DNA of 48,747 nucleotides, from positions 1-48,747 of the forward strand of contig JAFUAO010000006.1 of the NCBI GenBank assembly GCA_017460665.1, written 5' to 3'. Numbering within the stretch: the first letter of the stretch is position 1; the number at the start of each line of letters is the position of its first letter. The stretch comes from Ruminococcus sp. (GTDB taxonomy: Bacteria > Bacillota > Clostridia > Oscillospirales > Ruminococcaceae). Position numbers and translations under genes: made by a program. Below the pieces are notes generated by a model that was not told the DNA's origin, made no database searches, and saw only the letters and a program-made list of their open reading frames with translations. This document shows, piece by piece, positions 17,438 to 25,671 of this stretch.

Positions 17438-17764
17438 ATGAAAAAGTATTTAGCAATATGCTCCGTTTTTTTAACAATGTTCAGCGCAGTATCCTGCGGC
17501 GCCGACTCCGGACACGACTCCGACTACGACGGCTACTCACGGTACGACAGCCGCTACGACGAGGACGGCCACGACGACCGGACCGACGGGAGGCACGACG
17601 ACGCCGGGGACTATGTTAGCGACGCCGTTGACGGGGTGAAGGACGCCGGCGAGGACATCGTCAGCGGTGTTGGGGACGCTGCCGGGGAGATCGTTGACGG
17701 GCTGGACGGCGAGGACGAGCACCCTGTGACGAGGCGGTCAACGACCAAAAACGACAGAAGATAA
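17438..17764 (+). CDS. Small Asp-rich lipoprotein
   Basis: This 108-residue protein has a lipoprotein signal (MKKYLAICSVFLTMFSAVSC, lipidated Cys20). The mature part is extremely acidic: Asp/Tyr/His/Arg-rich to residue 55 (SDYDGYSRYDSRYDEDGHDD), then amphipathic repeats of Val-Gly-Asp-Ala type (VSDAVDGVKDAGEDIVSGVG), then a basic tail. Base composition is much more GC-rich than the AT-rich leader. It has an AAGGA ribosome site and a terminator right after the stop. The composition suggests cation (for example Ca2+) binding or a disordered cell-wall spacer, but this is inference. Its leader contains the DnaA-box cluster. Confidence 0.78.
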   Translation: MKKYLAICSVFLTMFSAVSCGADSGHDSDYDGYSRYDSRYDEDGHDDRTDGRHDDAGDYVSDAVDGVKDAGEDIVSGVGDAAGEIVDGLDGEDEHPVTRRSTTKNDRR

Positions 17765-17773
17765 CTGACGACG

Positions 17774-17803
17774 AAGGGAGGCCGCAAAACAGCCTCCCTT
17801 TTT
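17774..17803 (+). terminator. Terminator after the Asp-rich lipoprotein gene
   Basis: AAGGGAGGC (17774-17782) pairs with GCCTCCCTT (17792-17800) around a 9-base loop, followed by T residues. It begins ten bases after the stop. Confidence 0.85.
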
Positions 17804-17868
17804 GTGCCTGTTCTTCCTGTGGGGCTCTCTAAGGAAGGCCTTCTCGGACCACTTTCAGGGCTCTATTT

Positions 17869-17944
17869 CAAAATTCCGGTGCTATCCCCATTGGAACGGT
17901 ATTTTTGCCGGATTGTTTTCTCAGGGGATAGCACCGGAATTTTG
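17869..17944. repeat. Perfect 21-bp inverted repeat with 34-bp loop
   Basis: Left arm 17869-17889 and right arm 17924-17944 are exact reverse complements (the outer end begins CAAAATTCCGGTGCTATC). The loop contains a smaller CGG...CCG hairpin. It is followed at 17960-18005 by a second, imperfect CTGGGG...CCCCAG hairpin. No gene is seen in 17804-18029. It could be a small non-autonomous palindromic element or a decayed bidirectional structure. Confidence 0.85.
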
Positions 17945-18029
17945 CAGTTAAAAGTCTTTAGGAGGGGGTCTGGGGGGAAACTCTCTCTGAAGGGTCTCCC
18001 CAGAAAAACAGGTCCCAGAAAATAAGTGG

Positions 18030-19355
18030 TCAGGAGCAGAGTTCGACGATAGCTTCGGCCATGATCTCGGCGTTTTTGAGGAGGTCGTCGATAGTGATGA
18101 ACTCCTCGGCGGCGTGCATATTGCCGCTGTGGCCGGGGAACTCCGCACCGAAGGCGACTCCGCCGGGGATGTCGTGGACGTAGGTGCCGCCGCCGATAGC
18201 AATTGCACGGCCATGGTCGCCGGTGACCTTCTCGTATACTCTAAGTAAAGTCTGGACGAAGGGGCTGTTCTCGTCGGTGAAATGAGGCTCGGAACACTCC
18301 GCTGAGTCGATGTCGAAGCCGGCCTCGTTCAGCTTACCGCAGATCTTGGCCTTGACCTCAGCGGAAGTAAAGCTGATCGGAAAGCGCACGTCAATGGCGC
18401 CGGTGAGCCTTGCGCCCTCGGTGTCCAGCATGGACAGCACGCAGGTGGTCTCGCCGGAGACCTCATCTGAAAGGGCTATGCCGCAGCTTTTTCCGTTGGT
18501 CTCGCCGTGAGGAAAGAGCTGGGCAAGCCTGTCAAGAGGCGGATCCGTGACGAATTTTCCGATGCTGGCAAGGTACTTTGTTATTGCATTGTCGCCCTTC
18601 TCCGGAGTGGAGGCGTGAGCTGAGCGGCCGGGGACCTTCGCCGTGATCATCGAGGGGCTCCCCACGTCGGGAACGCTCATGTAAAAATCGCAGCTCTCGG
18701 GAACGGCATTGATCACCGTTCCGCCGTGGACGCTGATCAGGTTGTGGGCCTGCTGGTGGGTAACGTCGCCTACCGCAAAGGGCGCCGAGAATCGGATCCG
18801 GATCATGCCCTTTTCGGCGTTGATCACGGGGTACTCGCCGTCGGGGGTGAAGACCATGGGTGGAAGCTCCCTCTTCGTCCGGTAGTATGCCAGATCCGCC
18901 GAGCCGTTCTCCTCATTGGTGCCGAATATCAGCCGGACGCCCTTTTTCAGAGGGATCCCCAGCTCCTTGACTGCCCTGAGCGCAAACAGCGCTGCCACCG
19001 CCGGGCCCTTGTCGTCGCAGGTGCCTCGGCCGATGAGCCTTCCGTTTTCCTCCCGGAGCACGAAGGGATCGCCCTTCCAGCCGGTACCCTCCGGGACCAC
19101 GTCCAGATGTGAAAGGATCCCAAGCTGCGGAGCCTGACCAAAGTCGGCACTTCCGGCGTAGTTATCAACATTTTCCACAGAAAAGCCCAGCTCGCTGCAC
19201 TTCTCCAGCATGATCCTCAGCGCACGGGCAGGCTCCTTGCCGAAGGGAGCACCCTCCGCTGCGTCACCCTGAACGCTGGGAACAGCCACCAGCTCCCGGA
19301 GGAGCTCTATCATCTCGTCCCTATGGGACTGGATATAATTTCTTATTTCAGACAT
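18030..19355 (-). CDS. M20 family dipeptidase (PepV/Sapep type)
   Basis: This 441-residue cytosolic zinc metallopeptidase of the M20A family cleaves dipeptides (Xaa-His and others), salvaging amino acids after peptide uptake. Metal ligands and the catalytic Asp appear in order: SHLDVVPEG (His and Asp), GRGTCDDKGP (bridging Asp), GTNEENGS (catalytic Glu and ligand Glu), TPDGEYPV (Asp), and a late GGGTYVHDIPGG (His). The dimerisation lid domain lies between, from about residue 170 to 370. The start at 19355 is chosen because AGGAGG lies 7 bases upstream (MSEIRNYIQS); a 12-residue upstream extension lacks a ribosome site. It sits directly after the ugpC terminator, so it probably uses read-through or an unseen promoter. 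Confidence 0.9.
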   Translation of the reverse strand: MSEIRNYIQSHRDEMIELLRELVAVPSVQGDAAEGAPFGKEPARALRIMLEKCSELGFSVENVDNYAGSADFGQAPQLGILSHLDVVPEGTGWKGDPFVLREENGRLIGRGTCDDKGPAVAALFALRAVKELGIPLKKGVRLIFGTNEENGSADLAYYRTKRELPPMVFTPDGEYPVINAEKGMIRIRFSAPFAVGDVTHQQAHNLISVHGGTVINAVPESCDFYMSVPDVGSPSMITAKVPGRSAHASTPEKGDNAITKYLASIGKFVTDPPLDRLAQLFPHGETNGKSCGIALSDEVSGETTCVLSMLDTEGARLTGAIDVRFPISFTSAEVKAKICGKLNEAGFDIDSAECSEPHFTDENSPFVQTLLRVYEKVTGDHGRAIAIGGGTYVHDIPGGVAFGAEFPGHSGNMHAAEEFITIDDLLKNAEIMAEAIVELCS

Positions 19356-19372
19356 AATGACCTCCTGACAGC

Positions 19373-19396
19373 AAAAAACCGCAGTTTTCACTGCGG
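19373..19396 (-). terminator. Terminator after ugpC/msmK-like gene
   Basis: Minus-strand stem CCGCAGT/ACTGCGG (19390-19396 with 19379-19385), GAAA loop, then six T. It separates the ABC ATPase gene from the dipeptidase gene. Confidence 0.88.
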
Positions 19397-19465
19397 CGTT
19401 TTGCCTGCCGTTATTGCCTTGATAGCGGCAGTAGAAAGAAAGGATAAATATGAAAAGTGAATATA

Positions 19466-20605
19466 TCAGTTAACAATAGCTCTCTCAGTTTCCTTATCGA
19501 AGAGATGGATCCTGTTAGGATCGATAGCGATCTTGATCTCGTCTCCGGGTCTTGCGGTGGATCTGGGGCTAACTCTTGCAGTCAGCGGGATCCCCTCGCA
19601 GAGGAGGTAGAGATAGGTCTCAGCACCCATCATTTCGGTGATCTCGACATAGGAGTCGATAACGCCTGTAGTTGCGTTAGAGAGATACATCTCCTCATCG
19701 TGGAGGCTCTCAGGACGAACGCCGAGGATGATCTCCTTGCCAACGTAGTTAGGCAGCTCGTCATTAACCTTAGCCTCGGGAACGATGATCTGATACTTTA
19801 CGCCACGCTGAGTCTTGGAGTCCTCTGAGCCGAACTCAACGATATACTGGCCGTACTCTTCCTTGAGAGTAGCGTCGATGAAGTTCATCTGAGGTGAACC
19901 AAGGAAGCCTGCAACGAACTTGTTGATAGGATTCTCATAGAGGTTCTGAGGAGTATCTACCTGCTGAACGAAGCCGTCCTTCATACAAACGATACGGTCG
20001 CCCATGGTCATAGCCTCAGTCTGGTCATGAGTTACATAGATGAATGTAGTACCCAGCTTCTTGTGGATCTTAGCGATCTCAGTTCTCATCTGAGCACGGA
20101 GCTTAGCGTCCAAGTTGGACAGAGGCTCGTCGAGGAGGAACACCTTAGGATTACGAACGATACAACGTCCCAGAGCAACTCTCTGACGCTGACCGCCGGA
20201 CATAGCCTTAGGCTTTCTGTCCAGGAGGTGAGTAAGGTCGAGGATCTTAGCAGCCTCATTTACCTTTCTCTCGATCTCGTCCTTAGGTACCTTACGGAGC
20301 TTGAGTCCGAAGGCCATGTTATCGAAAACTGTCATGTGGGGGTACAGAGCATAGTTCTGGAAAACCATTGCGATGTCTCTGTCCTTAGGAGCGATGTCGT
20401 TTACAAGGCGGTCGCCGATGTAAAGCTCGCCCTCAGAGATCTCCTCAAGTCCAGCGATCATACGGAGAGTCGTTGACTTACCGCAGCCGGAAGGTCCGAC
20501 CAGTACGATGAACTCCTTATCTCTTATCTCTAAATTAACATCTGAAACAGCAACGACGCCGCCCGGATATTTCTTATAAATGCCTTTTAGTGTTAAGCCT
20601 GCCAT
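19466..20605 (-). CDS. ugpC: Sugar ABC transporter ATP-binding protein, UgpC/MsmK type
   Basis: This 379-residue ATPase subunit energises carbohydrate ABC importers of the CUT1 class from the cytoplasmic face. Walker [10 protein letters not shown] is at 37-45; a Q-loop ([12 protein letters not shown]), the signature [13 protein letters not shown], Walker [13 protein letters not shown] and an H-loop (YVTHDQTEA) follow. The C-terminal OB/TOBE regulatory domain (about 240-379) ends with [15 protein letters not shown]. No permease or binding-protein gene is nearby, which fits a shared ATPase such as MsmX/MsmK that serves several sugar transporters. The start at 20605 has GGAGG 9 bases upstream; a 7-residue extension is unlikely. 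It is a single-gene unit with promoter and terminator. Confidence 0.93.
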   Translation of the reverse strand: MAGLTLKGIYKKYPGGVVAVSDVNLEIRDKEFIVLVGPSGCGKSTTLRMIAGLEEISEGELYIGDRLVNDIAPKDRDIAMVFQNYALYPHMTVFDNMAFGLKLRKVPKDEIERKVNEAAKILDLTHLLDRKPKAMSGGQRQRVALGRCIVRNPKVFLLDEPLSNLDAKLRAQMRTEIAKIHKKLGTTFIYVTHDQTEAMTMGDRIVCMKDGFVQQVDTPQNLYENPINKFVAGFLGSPQMNFIDATLKEEYGQYIVEFGSEDSKTQRGVKYQIIVPEAKVNDELPNYVGKEIILGVRPESLHDEEMYLSNATTGVIDSYVEITEMMGAETYLYLLCEGIPLTARVSPRSTARPGDEIKIAIDPNRIHLFDKETERAIVN

Positions 20606-20667
20606 TGATCCAGTCCTCCAATACAAAATTTCTGCTGATCGTTCTACACAGTATCAGCTATGATAAT

Positions 20668-20696
20668 ATAATACCATTTTCTGCGTGATTTTTCAA
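20668..20696 (-). promoter_or_regulatory. Promoter of ugpC-like gene
   Basis: Minus-strand TTGAAA (20691-20696) and TATTAT (20668-20673) with a 17-base spacer, about 60 bases upstream of the start codon. Confidence 0.7.
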
Positions 20697-20720
20697 GATG
20701 CTAAATTGACAAAGTTGCAT

Positions 20721-21500
20721 TTATTTGTTTATTAGAATTGCCGAAAAAACGCCGGAAAATTCACGGCAAAAAGCATCAAAATCAAGTGGCTTTTCCAAGT
20801 TTTCAACATCTTTGTGCAATAATTCCATACACTGACCAAATCCCAGTTTTTCGGGCAGTATGAGCCCTCCGACGGAAACTCTCATCAAAGCCGACACATG
20901 GTTGTCAACAGCGGCGAACATTCTTCTCACCTGATGATATTTTCCCTCGCTCAGCTCAATAAACGCCAGTTTTTCGCAGTTTTCCACCATTTTGACCTTT
21001 ACTGGGAGGCAAACCTCGCCGGACCTGAGCTCCACCCCATTTTTGAATATGTCAATATATTTATTTTGAAACGGTCTGTCAAGTTTCACAATATATATTT
21101 TGCTCACATGGCGCTTAGGGGACAAAATATTGTGTGCCAGCTCTCCGTCGTTAGTTATGAGCAGTGCTCCCAGCGAGTCCTTGTCCAGCCGCCCGGCCGG
21201 GAACAGGTCCTTGGTCCGCAGCTCCTCCGGCACCAGCTCCAGTACAGAGGGACCGTCGCCGTCATCGGTGGAGCTGACATAGCCCTCCGGCTTGTTGAGC
21301 AGGATATAGCGCTCGCTCCTTGCCAGTATCCTCGATCCGTCAGCCACGACGACGGACCTCTCCGGGTCGATCTTTGTGTCGGAGCTCTTCACCACGGCGC
21401 CGTCTACCGTGATCTTCCCACGGCCGCAGAGGGCCTTGATCTGGCTCCGTGTGAGCTGTGAGCGCTGTGAGATGTACTTGTCAAGGCGTATCAAAGGCAT
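20721..21500 (-). CDS. RsuA/RluB-family rRNA pseudouridine synthase
   Basis: This 259-residue enzyme isomerises a uridine in ribosomal RNA to pseudouridine. An N-terminal S4 RNA-binding domain (residues 2-55, RLDKYISQRSQLTRSQIKAL) precedes the catalytic domain. The catalytic Asp is D106 in PAGRLDKDSLGALLITNDGE. YHQVRRMFAAVDNHVSALMR is the conserved C-terminal family block. Because of this order and size it is most likely a 16S-type (RsuA) enzyme, but the exact target base cannot be told. The ATG at 21500 has GAAAGGA 9 bases upstream; a longer frame upstream reads through noncoding DNA. It is divergent from the DUF4830-like gene. Confidence 0.9.
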   Translation of the reverse strand: MPLIRLDKYISQRSQLTRSQIKALCGRGKITVDGAVVKSSDTKIDPERSVVVADGSRILARSERYILLNKPEGYVSSTDDGDGPSVLELVPEELRTKDLFPAGRLDKDSLGALLITNDGELAHNILSPKRHVSKIYIVKLDRPFQNKYIDIFKNGVELRSGEVCLPVKVKMVENCEKLAFIELSEGKYHQVRRMFAAVDNHVSALMRVSVGGLILPEKLGFGQCMELLHKDVENLEKPLDFDAFCREFSGVFSAILINK

Positions 21501-21606
21501 GATCTTGTTCCTTTCGAGAATAATATTAGTGTAGTTCTTTGCAAATGGCCCCAAAAGTCCTGTCAAAGGGCGTGGACCCTTTGGAAACTCATCTATGGAG
21601 GTAACT

Positions 21607-22035
21607 ATGACTAAGCGCACTGTGATCATCTTCTCGGCAGCCGCCGCAGCCGTGGCTGCTGTCATCTTCTTCTCCCCCGACGGCAAGGGCGAAAGGCCCC
21701 CTGAGAGCGCCTCCGTTGCCGCCGCAACTGTCTCCGACCGGATCGGCTACTTCGCCTCTCACGGCTGGGAGGTGGAGGAGATCTGCGGAAAGGCCGTGAC
21801 TATCCCCTCCGAGCTCTCCCTCCTCTACGAGGACTACGCCCTGATCCAGGATAAGCAGGGCCTGCCTCTCCGGGAGTACCTTGGCCGGGAGGCCCTCCTC
21901 TACGTCTACGAGGTAAAAAATTACAGTCCCGACAGCAAGAAAATGTTGGCGGAACTGCTTGTGTGCGATGATACCGCAGTTGCCTCGCTGGTCTACAGTG
22001 AGGACGGCGGGAGCCTGAAAATGGCGGTATCCTGA
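21607..22035 (+). CDS. Exported DUF4830-like protein
   Basis: This 142-residue protein starts MTKRTVIIFSAAAAAVAAVIFF, a signal anchor or signal peptide, and continues with a short exported domain. The pattern SHGWEVEE, then VTIPSELSLLYEDYALIQDKQG, then YLGREALLYVYEVKNY fits the DUF4830 family (Clostridia, function unknown); this assignment is from memory of the pattern. GGAGG precedes the ATG at 21607; the upstream ATG at 21595 overlaps the ribosome site. It is convergent with the gene at 22039 with only 3 bases between stops. Confidence 0.72.
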   Translation: MTKRTVIIFSAAAAAVAAVIFFSPDGKGERPPESASVAAATVSDRIGYFASHGWEVEEICGKAVTIPSELSLLYEDYALIQDKQGLPLREYLGREALLYVYEVKNYSPDSKKMLAELLVCDDTAVASLVYSEDGGSLKMAVS

Positions 22036-22038
22036 GGA

Positions 22039-22413
22039 TCAGAAGACCTTGATCAGGTCTCCCACAACGGGGATACGGATAGCGTAGCCCTTAACGACGC
22101 CATAGGCGAGGCTAAGAGTGATCGCCAGCCAGACAGCTCCCAGGATAAAGCCAATAAGTCCGCCAAGGAAGGGGATGATGCCGATGATCTTGCCCACGAT
22201 GCCGATCACTGCTGAGCAGATCAGCCACGCAAGGCCCTGATTTGAGTGGAAACGGCAGAAGGCCGAGTTCTTGTTGATCACGAATGGCAGGAAAAACAGC
22301 ACCGGGATCAGATAGCCGAGAATGGCGTAGATATTGTTCTTCTCTCCGTCCTGGAAAGAGCTCTGATCATACTCGCTGTTGAATGCTTTGACAAAGTTAT
22401 CGTATGCTTCCAT
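22039..22413 (-). CDS. Small multi-pass membrane protein (DUF4870/Tic20-like)
   Basis: This 124-residue protein has an N-terminal cytosolic stretch (1-28) and three hydrophobic segments: about 29-46 (YAILGYLIPVLFFLPFVI), 60-80 and 82-105. The motif FCRFHSNQGLAWLI is typical of the DUF4870-type family of small membrane proteins of unknown function. Its ATG overlaps the nrdR stop codon by one base (TAATG), so it is translationally coupled to nrdR and is the third gene of that operon. Confidence 0.78.
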   Translation of the reverse strand: MEAYDNFVKAFNSEYDQSSFQDGEKNNIYAILGYLIPVLFFLPFVINKNSAFCRFHSNQGLAWLICSAVIGIVGKIIGIIPFLGGLIGFILGAVWLAITLSLAYGVVKGYAIRIPVVGDLIKVF

Positions 22414-22874
22414 TATTCTTCCTCCTTGCGTTTCTGGTGGAGCTCGCTGATAACTGCAACGAAGCTCTCGATATCGGTGAAATCCTCATAAACTGAGGCA
22501 AAGCGTATGTATGCGATAGGGTCGATGTCCTTTAGCTTTTCAAGGACCAGCTCTCCGATATCCTTTGACTTGGCGACGGTCTTGAGCTCGTTGGCGTAGT
22601 AGTTCTCGATATAGTCGGCGATCTCAGAGACCTGATCTATTGTGACAGGGCGCTTTTTTATAGCGCTGAAAATGCCGGTTATCAGCTTGTTCCTGTCGAA
22701 ATTCTCGTACATACCGCTGCGCTTCTCCACCATGAGGAGAGGCCTTTCCACCACCTCGAAGGTGGTGAACCTTGCGCTGCACTTTATACACTCACGCCGG
22801 CGCTTGATCTTGTCGTCCTTCGGGCGGGAGTCTACTACCTTTGAGTCATAATAACCGCAGAATGGGCATTTCAT
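22413..22874 (-). CDS. nrdR: Transcriptional repressor NrdR
   Basis: This 153-residue regulator represses ribonucleotide reductase genes in response to (d)ATP. The N-terminal zinc ribbon has Cys3, Cys6, Cys29 and Cys32 (MKCPFCGYYDSKVVDSR, RRRECIKCSARFTTFE). An ATP-cone domain follows from about 48 to 138, with the family pattern VEKRSGMYENFDRNKLITGI and a C-terminal YEDFTDIESF. Length is exactly typical. The ATG overlaps the stop of the TIM-barrel gene by four bases (ATGA). No ribonucleotide reductase gene or NrdR box is evident in the window. Confidence 0.96.
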   Translation of the reverse strand: MKCPFCGYYDSKVVDSRPKDDKIKRRRECIKCSARFTTFEVVERPLLMVEKRSGMYENFDRNKLITGIFSAIKKRPVTIDQVSEIADYIENYYANELKTVAKSKDIGELVLEKLKDIDPIAYIRFASVYEDFTDIESFVAVISELHQKRKEEE

Positions 22875-23668
22875 GTCTGTTCCTCCTTCTTATGGGCAGA
22901 GATCATGTTGCACAGTATATTATATCCCGTCAGCAGCTCGGCGGTGCCGCTTATGCTGCTGCGGTCAAGGTCAAGGATAACGCTGCAATCCGGCGAGAGC
23001 CTGCTGAGCCTTGCGAAGAGATCGTGGAACCTGAACCGGCCCTTTCCTATGGGGAGGCAGTCCCCTCTCTCGCTGCTATCGCTGATCATCACGGCCCGTA
23101 CCGACCCGCCTGCGGCCTCCAGAAAGGCGAAGGGGGTCTCACGGCAGCGGACGGCCTGCTTTGTATCGAGGACGAAGCTCAGCCCGTCGCCGAGCCGGGA
23201 CCTTACCTCTCTTAGGAAGCTAAGGCTGCCGCTCTGCCAGTGGTTGACATTGCGCAGCGCCGGCCTAACGCCGTGCTCCTTTGCTATCTCGCAGAGCCTC
23301 AGGTATCTTTCGCAGAAGAGCTCTGTCTTGCAGCCTGCACGGGGGCCGTCGATGATGAAGGTCTCGGCTCCCAAGATGCTCATGAAATTAAAATACAATT
23401 TGTAATATTCCAGAATATCGCTGACCCGGCGCTCATAGTCCGAGAACAGCATCAACTGCTCGGTCTCGGCGGAATAGCCGCTGACCACAGGGCAGGTCAT
23501 ATCGAAGTGCCTCAGGAGATTTGCGGCTCCGTGGGCGAAGCTCTTTTTCAGTTCAGAGCGAGTGTTTACGGCGATGCAAACGGCTCCGGCGCCGTTCACC
23601 GCCAGATCGTAGAGGCTGTCCTCAAGGTTTTTCGGAAAAAGGCAGCCTGTAGAGATCCCGGCAACCAC
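22871..23668 (-). CDS. TIM-barrel protein, sugar phosphate isomerase/epimerase-like
   Basis: This roughly 265-residue protein has the layout of xylose-isomerase-like TIM barrels (AP endonuclease family 2): VAGISTGCLFPKNLEDSLYDL at the N-terminus, a middle ILGAETFIIDGPR strand, EHGVRPALRNVNHW, then LSFVLDTKQAV and VRAVMISDSSERGDCLPIGKG. The last fits the conserved HxxD/GxG metal-site region only partly (D in place of H), so activity is uncertain. The GTG at 23668 is chosen as start because GGAGG lies just upstream and a promoter with its -10 at 23703-23708 rules out longer starts. It is the first gene of an operon with nrdR and a small membrane protein. Confidence 0.72.
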   Translation of the reverse strand: MVAGISTGCLFPKNLEDSLYDLAVNGAGAVCIAVNTRSELKKSFAHGAANLLRHFDMTCPVVSGYSAETEQLMLFSDYERRVSDILEYYKLYFNFMSILGAETFIIDGPRAGCKTELFCERYLRLCEIAKEHGVRPALRNVNHWQSGSLSFLREVRSRLGDGLSFVLDTKQAVRCRETPFAFLEAAGGSVRAVMISDSSERGDCLPIGKGRFRFHDLFARLSRLSPDCSVILDLDRSSISGTAELLTGYNILCNMISAHKKEEQT

Positions 23669-23702
23669 ATTTTCCACCTCCGGCACGGTCTCATTATTAA
23701 AT

Positions 23703-23731
23703 ATTATACCACTTTTTGGCCGGACCGTCAA
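23703..23731 (-). promoter_or_regulatory. Promoter of the TIM-barrel/nrdR operon
   Basis: Minus-strand TTGACG (23726-23731) and TATAAT (23703-23708), spacer exactly 17 bases, about 35 bases upstream of the GTG start. It falls inside the longest possible reading frame, so it fixes the true start downstream. Confidence 0.85.
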
Positions 23732-23798
23732 GTAGGAACGGCTGTTTTACGGACATTTTTCACCTTCCCCACATATGATGAGGGTGAGGAGGTGGATC

Positions 23799-24419
23799 AT
23801 GCTCAAGGAAATTATACTTGCTGTAATAGTCAGCTTCGATACTTTTCTCGTTTCCGCAGCCTGCTTCGGGGGAGGGATCCGGATACCGCTTCTGCCGGCG
23901 GCCCTCATCGACCTGATCGGAGCTGCGGTGCTGGGACTGTCGCTGGGGCTCTCCGAGCTCATCGGGAGGGTGGTCTCGGAGGAGCTGTGCCGCTCCGCCG
24001 GAACTGCTGTGCTCTGCCTCATCGGGACAGTGACGGTGTTCAAGAGCCTTCTGCGGAGCCTCATGAGGCGGCTCTCGGAAAGGGGCGAATTATCCCTGAA
24101 AACAGGGAATTCCGGCCTGATGATCAAGCTCTATCTGGACGACACTGCCGCCGATGTGGACCACTCCAGCAGCCTGTCGGTCTCCGAGGCAGCGGCCCTT
24201 GCACTGGCAAGCTCTCTGGACTCCGCCGCCACGGGCCTCAGCTCCGGCATGGTCGGGATCAGCCCGGTCAAGGCTGCCGTTTTTGCCTTTATTTCGGGAG
24301 CTGCGGCGATCTTCGGGGGAGTCCTGGCCGGAAAAAAGATCTCCTCCCTTGGCCACGACCTGTCATGGCTGGGAGGAGTTTTCCTCATACTTTTTGCGGT
24401 CTTTGGTCAGAGCTCATAG
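23799..24419 (+). CDS. ytaF: YtaF-like sporulation membrane protein (MntP-related)
   Basis: This 206-residue multi-pass membrane protein has two related halves, each with the pattern small-Ser-x-Asp: VIVSFDTFLVSAACFGGGI near the start and ALASSLDSAATGLSSGMVGI near residue 150. This internal pseudo-repeat is typical of the YtaF/MntP cation-exporter superfamily. A cytosolic loop (residues 95-125) joins the halves. YtaF is a sporulation-associated family in Bacillus and Clostridia, but the exact role is unknown. GAGGAGGTGG precedes the ATG at 23799. The 3' end overlaps the convergent metallophosphoesterase gene by 13 bases. Confidence 0.8.
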   Translation: MLKEIILAVIVSFDTFLVSAACFGGGIRIPLLPAALIDLIGAAVLGLSLGLSELIGRVVSEELCRSAGTAVLCLIGTVTVFKSLLRSLMRRLSERGELSLKTGNSGLMIKLYLDDTAADVDHSSSLSVSEAAALALASSLDSAATGLSSGMVGISPVKAAVFAFISGAAAIFGGVLAGKKISSLGHDLSWLGGVFLILFAVFGQSS

Positions 24420-25213
24420 ACCACGATCTCCGGCGGATCGAAGAGCCTGGGCTTCCCCAGACCGGCCGACACCACCAGTTTCATATTACCCACTGTATAA
24501 ACTCCCTTGTCGTATTTCGGGAAGAACTTCCGCTCCGGCGAGAGGAGCCCTCTGCCGAAAAGCCGCACTGAGCCCCCGTGGACGTGGCCGCTGAAGGTCA
24601 CGTCGGCTCCCCACTGAGCATAGGCCTCGGCGAAGAGCGGATCGTGGGCAAGCAGCACGTTGAAGCCCTCGGGAGGATAGCCCAAAAGCCGGATTATAGC
24701 CTCTTTGTCAAGTTTGTCAAGGTCGGAATAGCCCCCGTTTTTCTTGTACACCGTGTAGGGCGGCTCCAGCCCGATCAGGTTGATGTCACGGTGCTGGAGG
24801 GTGATCCTCTTCCGCTCATTTCGCAGCAGGATCGCCTCGGTTTTCTTCACCATCGCAAGAAATCTCTTTTCGATGTCGGTCTCGGGAGACTGCTCGTGGT
24901 TGCCCAAAACAATATACACATGGGATATTTCGCAGAGCCCCTTCAGCACGTTCTCGGCGGTGGAGAGGTCCTTTTCCGTCCGGGAAACAAGGTCCCCCGT
25001 CACCACGATCAGGTCCGGAGACTGCTTCCTGACCGCCTCGATGACCCGCTTTCCCTTTCCGCCGAACCGCCTTTTGTGGAGGTCTGAGATCTGGACCACA
25101 CGGACGTTCCCGCTGCCATAATGGGTAGTTTTCAGCAGAAGGGTGTTCTCGATAATGGCATAGACCAAAAGAGCCGCCAAGAGAATTATTACTATCAGTA
25201 TAAATATTTTCAC
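24407..25213 (-). CDS. Membrane-anchored metallophosphoesterase
   Basis: This 268-residue protein has an N-terminal membrane anchor (KIFILIVIILLAALLVYAI) and a calcineurin-like phosphoesterase domain. Metal-binding motifs appear in order: ISDLHKRRFG (D-x-H), VVTGDLVSR (GD), LGNHEQ (GNHE), LLAHDPL (H) and GHVHGGSVRLFG (GHxH). It resembles the YkuE/YaeI group (UDP-diacylglucosamine or lipid phosphoesterases); the substrate is not known. The GTG start at 25213 has GGGAGG upstream and overlaps the stop of the preceding gene (GTGA), so it is coupled to the gyrA-containing operon and is its last gene. Confidence 0.88.
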   Translation of the reverse strand: MKIFILIVIILLAALLVYAIIENTLLLKTTHYGSGNVRVVQISDLHKRRFGGKGKRVIEAVRKQSPDLIVVTGDLVSRTEKDLSTAENVLKGLCEISHVYIVLGNHEQSPETDIEKRFLAMVKKTEAILLRNERKRITLQHRDINLIGLEPPYTVYKKNGGYSDLDKLDKEAIIRLLGYPPEGFNVLLAHDPLFAEAYAQWGADVTFSGHVHGGSVRLFGRGLLSPERKFFPKYDKGVYTVGNMKLVVSAGLGKPRLFDPPEIVVYEL

Positions 25214-25671
25214 TTCTGGGACCTCCCTTCCTGCAATTTCAGCAGCGGTATGTCGATCAGGGCGAACACCGCCAGGTACAGCGAGGTCAGCACGGCTCTT
25301 CCGGAGAAGGTGGCGATCGCCTCCTGCACCGAGCCCTTGTACTCTGCCGAGGGGTCGAAAAGGCTCAGCTCCGGGTCCGCAAGGATCATGATCCCTGTGA
25401 CCAAAAGACCGAAGATCAAGGGGACTACAACTGCGAAAACGAAGAAAAATCCCCGTGAGAAGCTCCCCTCCCTGCCGGCGTCCAGCTGCACGAAATGGTA
25501 CATAAGGCACAGGATCAGCGGCGTGATCAGGGCGATCTGCCAGCTATATCCCAGCTTGTCGAAGGCCAGCCAGTTCACCCACTGACAGAAAAGGCTCAGC
25601 AGCGTTATGACCAGCGCTGTTAAGGGAGCCGCCCTGTATTTAAGGCGGCTCTCCTGTTTTTTATCACTCAT
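25210..25671 (-). CDS. Small integral membrane protein downstream of gyrA
   Basis: This 153-residue protein is not recognised. It shows about four hydrophobic segments: 15-36 (APLTALVITLLSLFCQWVNWLAF), 43-60, 73-98 (FFFVFAVVVPLIFGLLVTGI) and 124-145, with a basic N-terminus ([13 protein letters not shown]) and a basic C-terminus. Its ATG lies inside the end of gyrA (8-base overlap) and its stop overlaps the GTG of the metallophosphoesterase, so it is tightly coupled between them. Confidence 0.72.
   Translation of the reverse strand: MSDKKQESRLKYRAAPLTALVITLLSLFCQWVNWLAFDKLGYSWQIALITPLILCLMYHFVQLDAGREGSFSRGFFFVFAVVVPLIFGLLVTGIMILADPELSLFDPSAEYKGSVQEAIATFSGRAVLTSLYLAVFALIDIPLLKLQEGRSQK

Noticed and set aside
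23240-24571. 443-codon plus-strand frame
   Set aside because: It runs antisense to the TIM-barrel gene and in another frame across ytaF; the supported genes explain the region.
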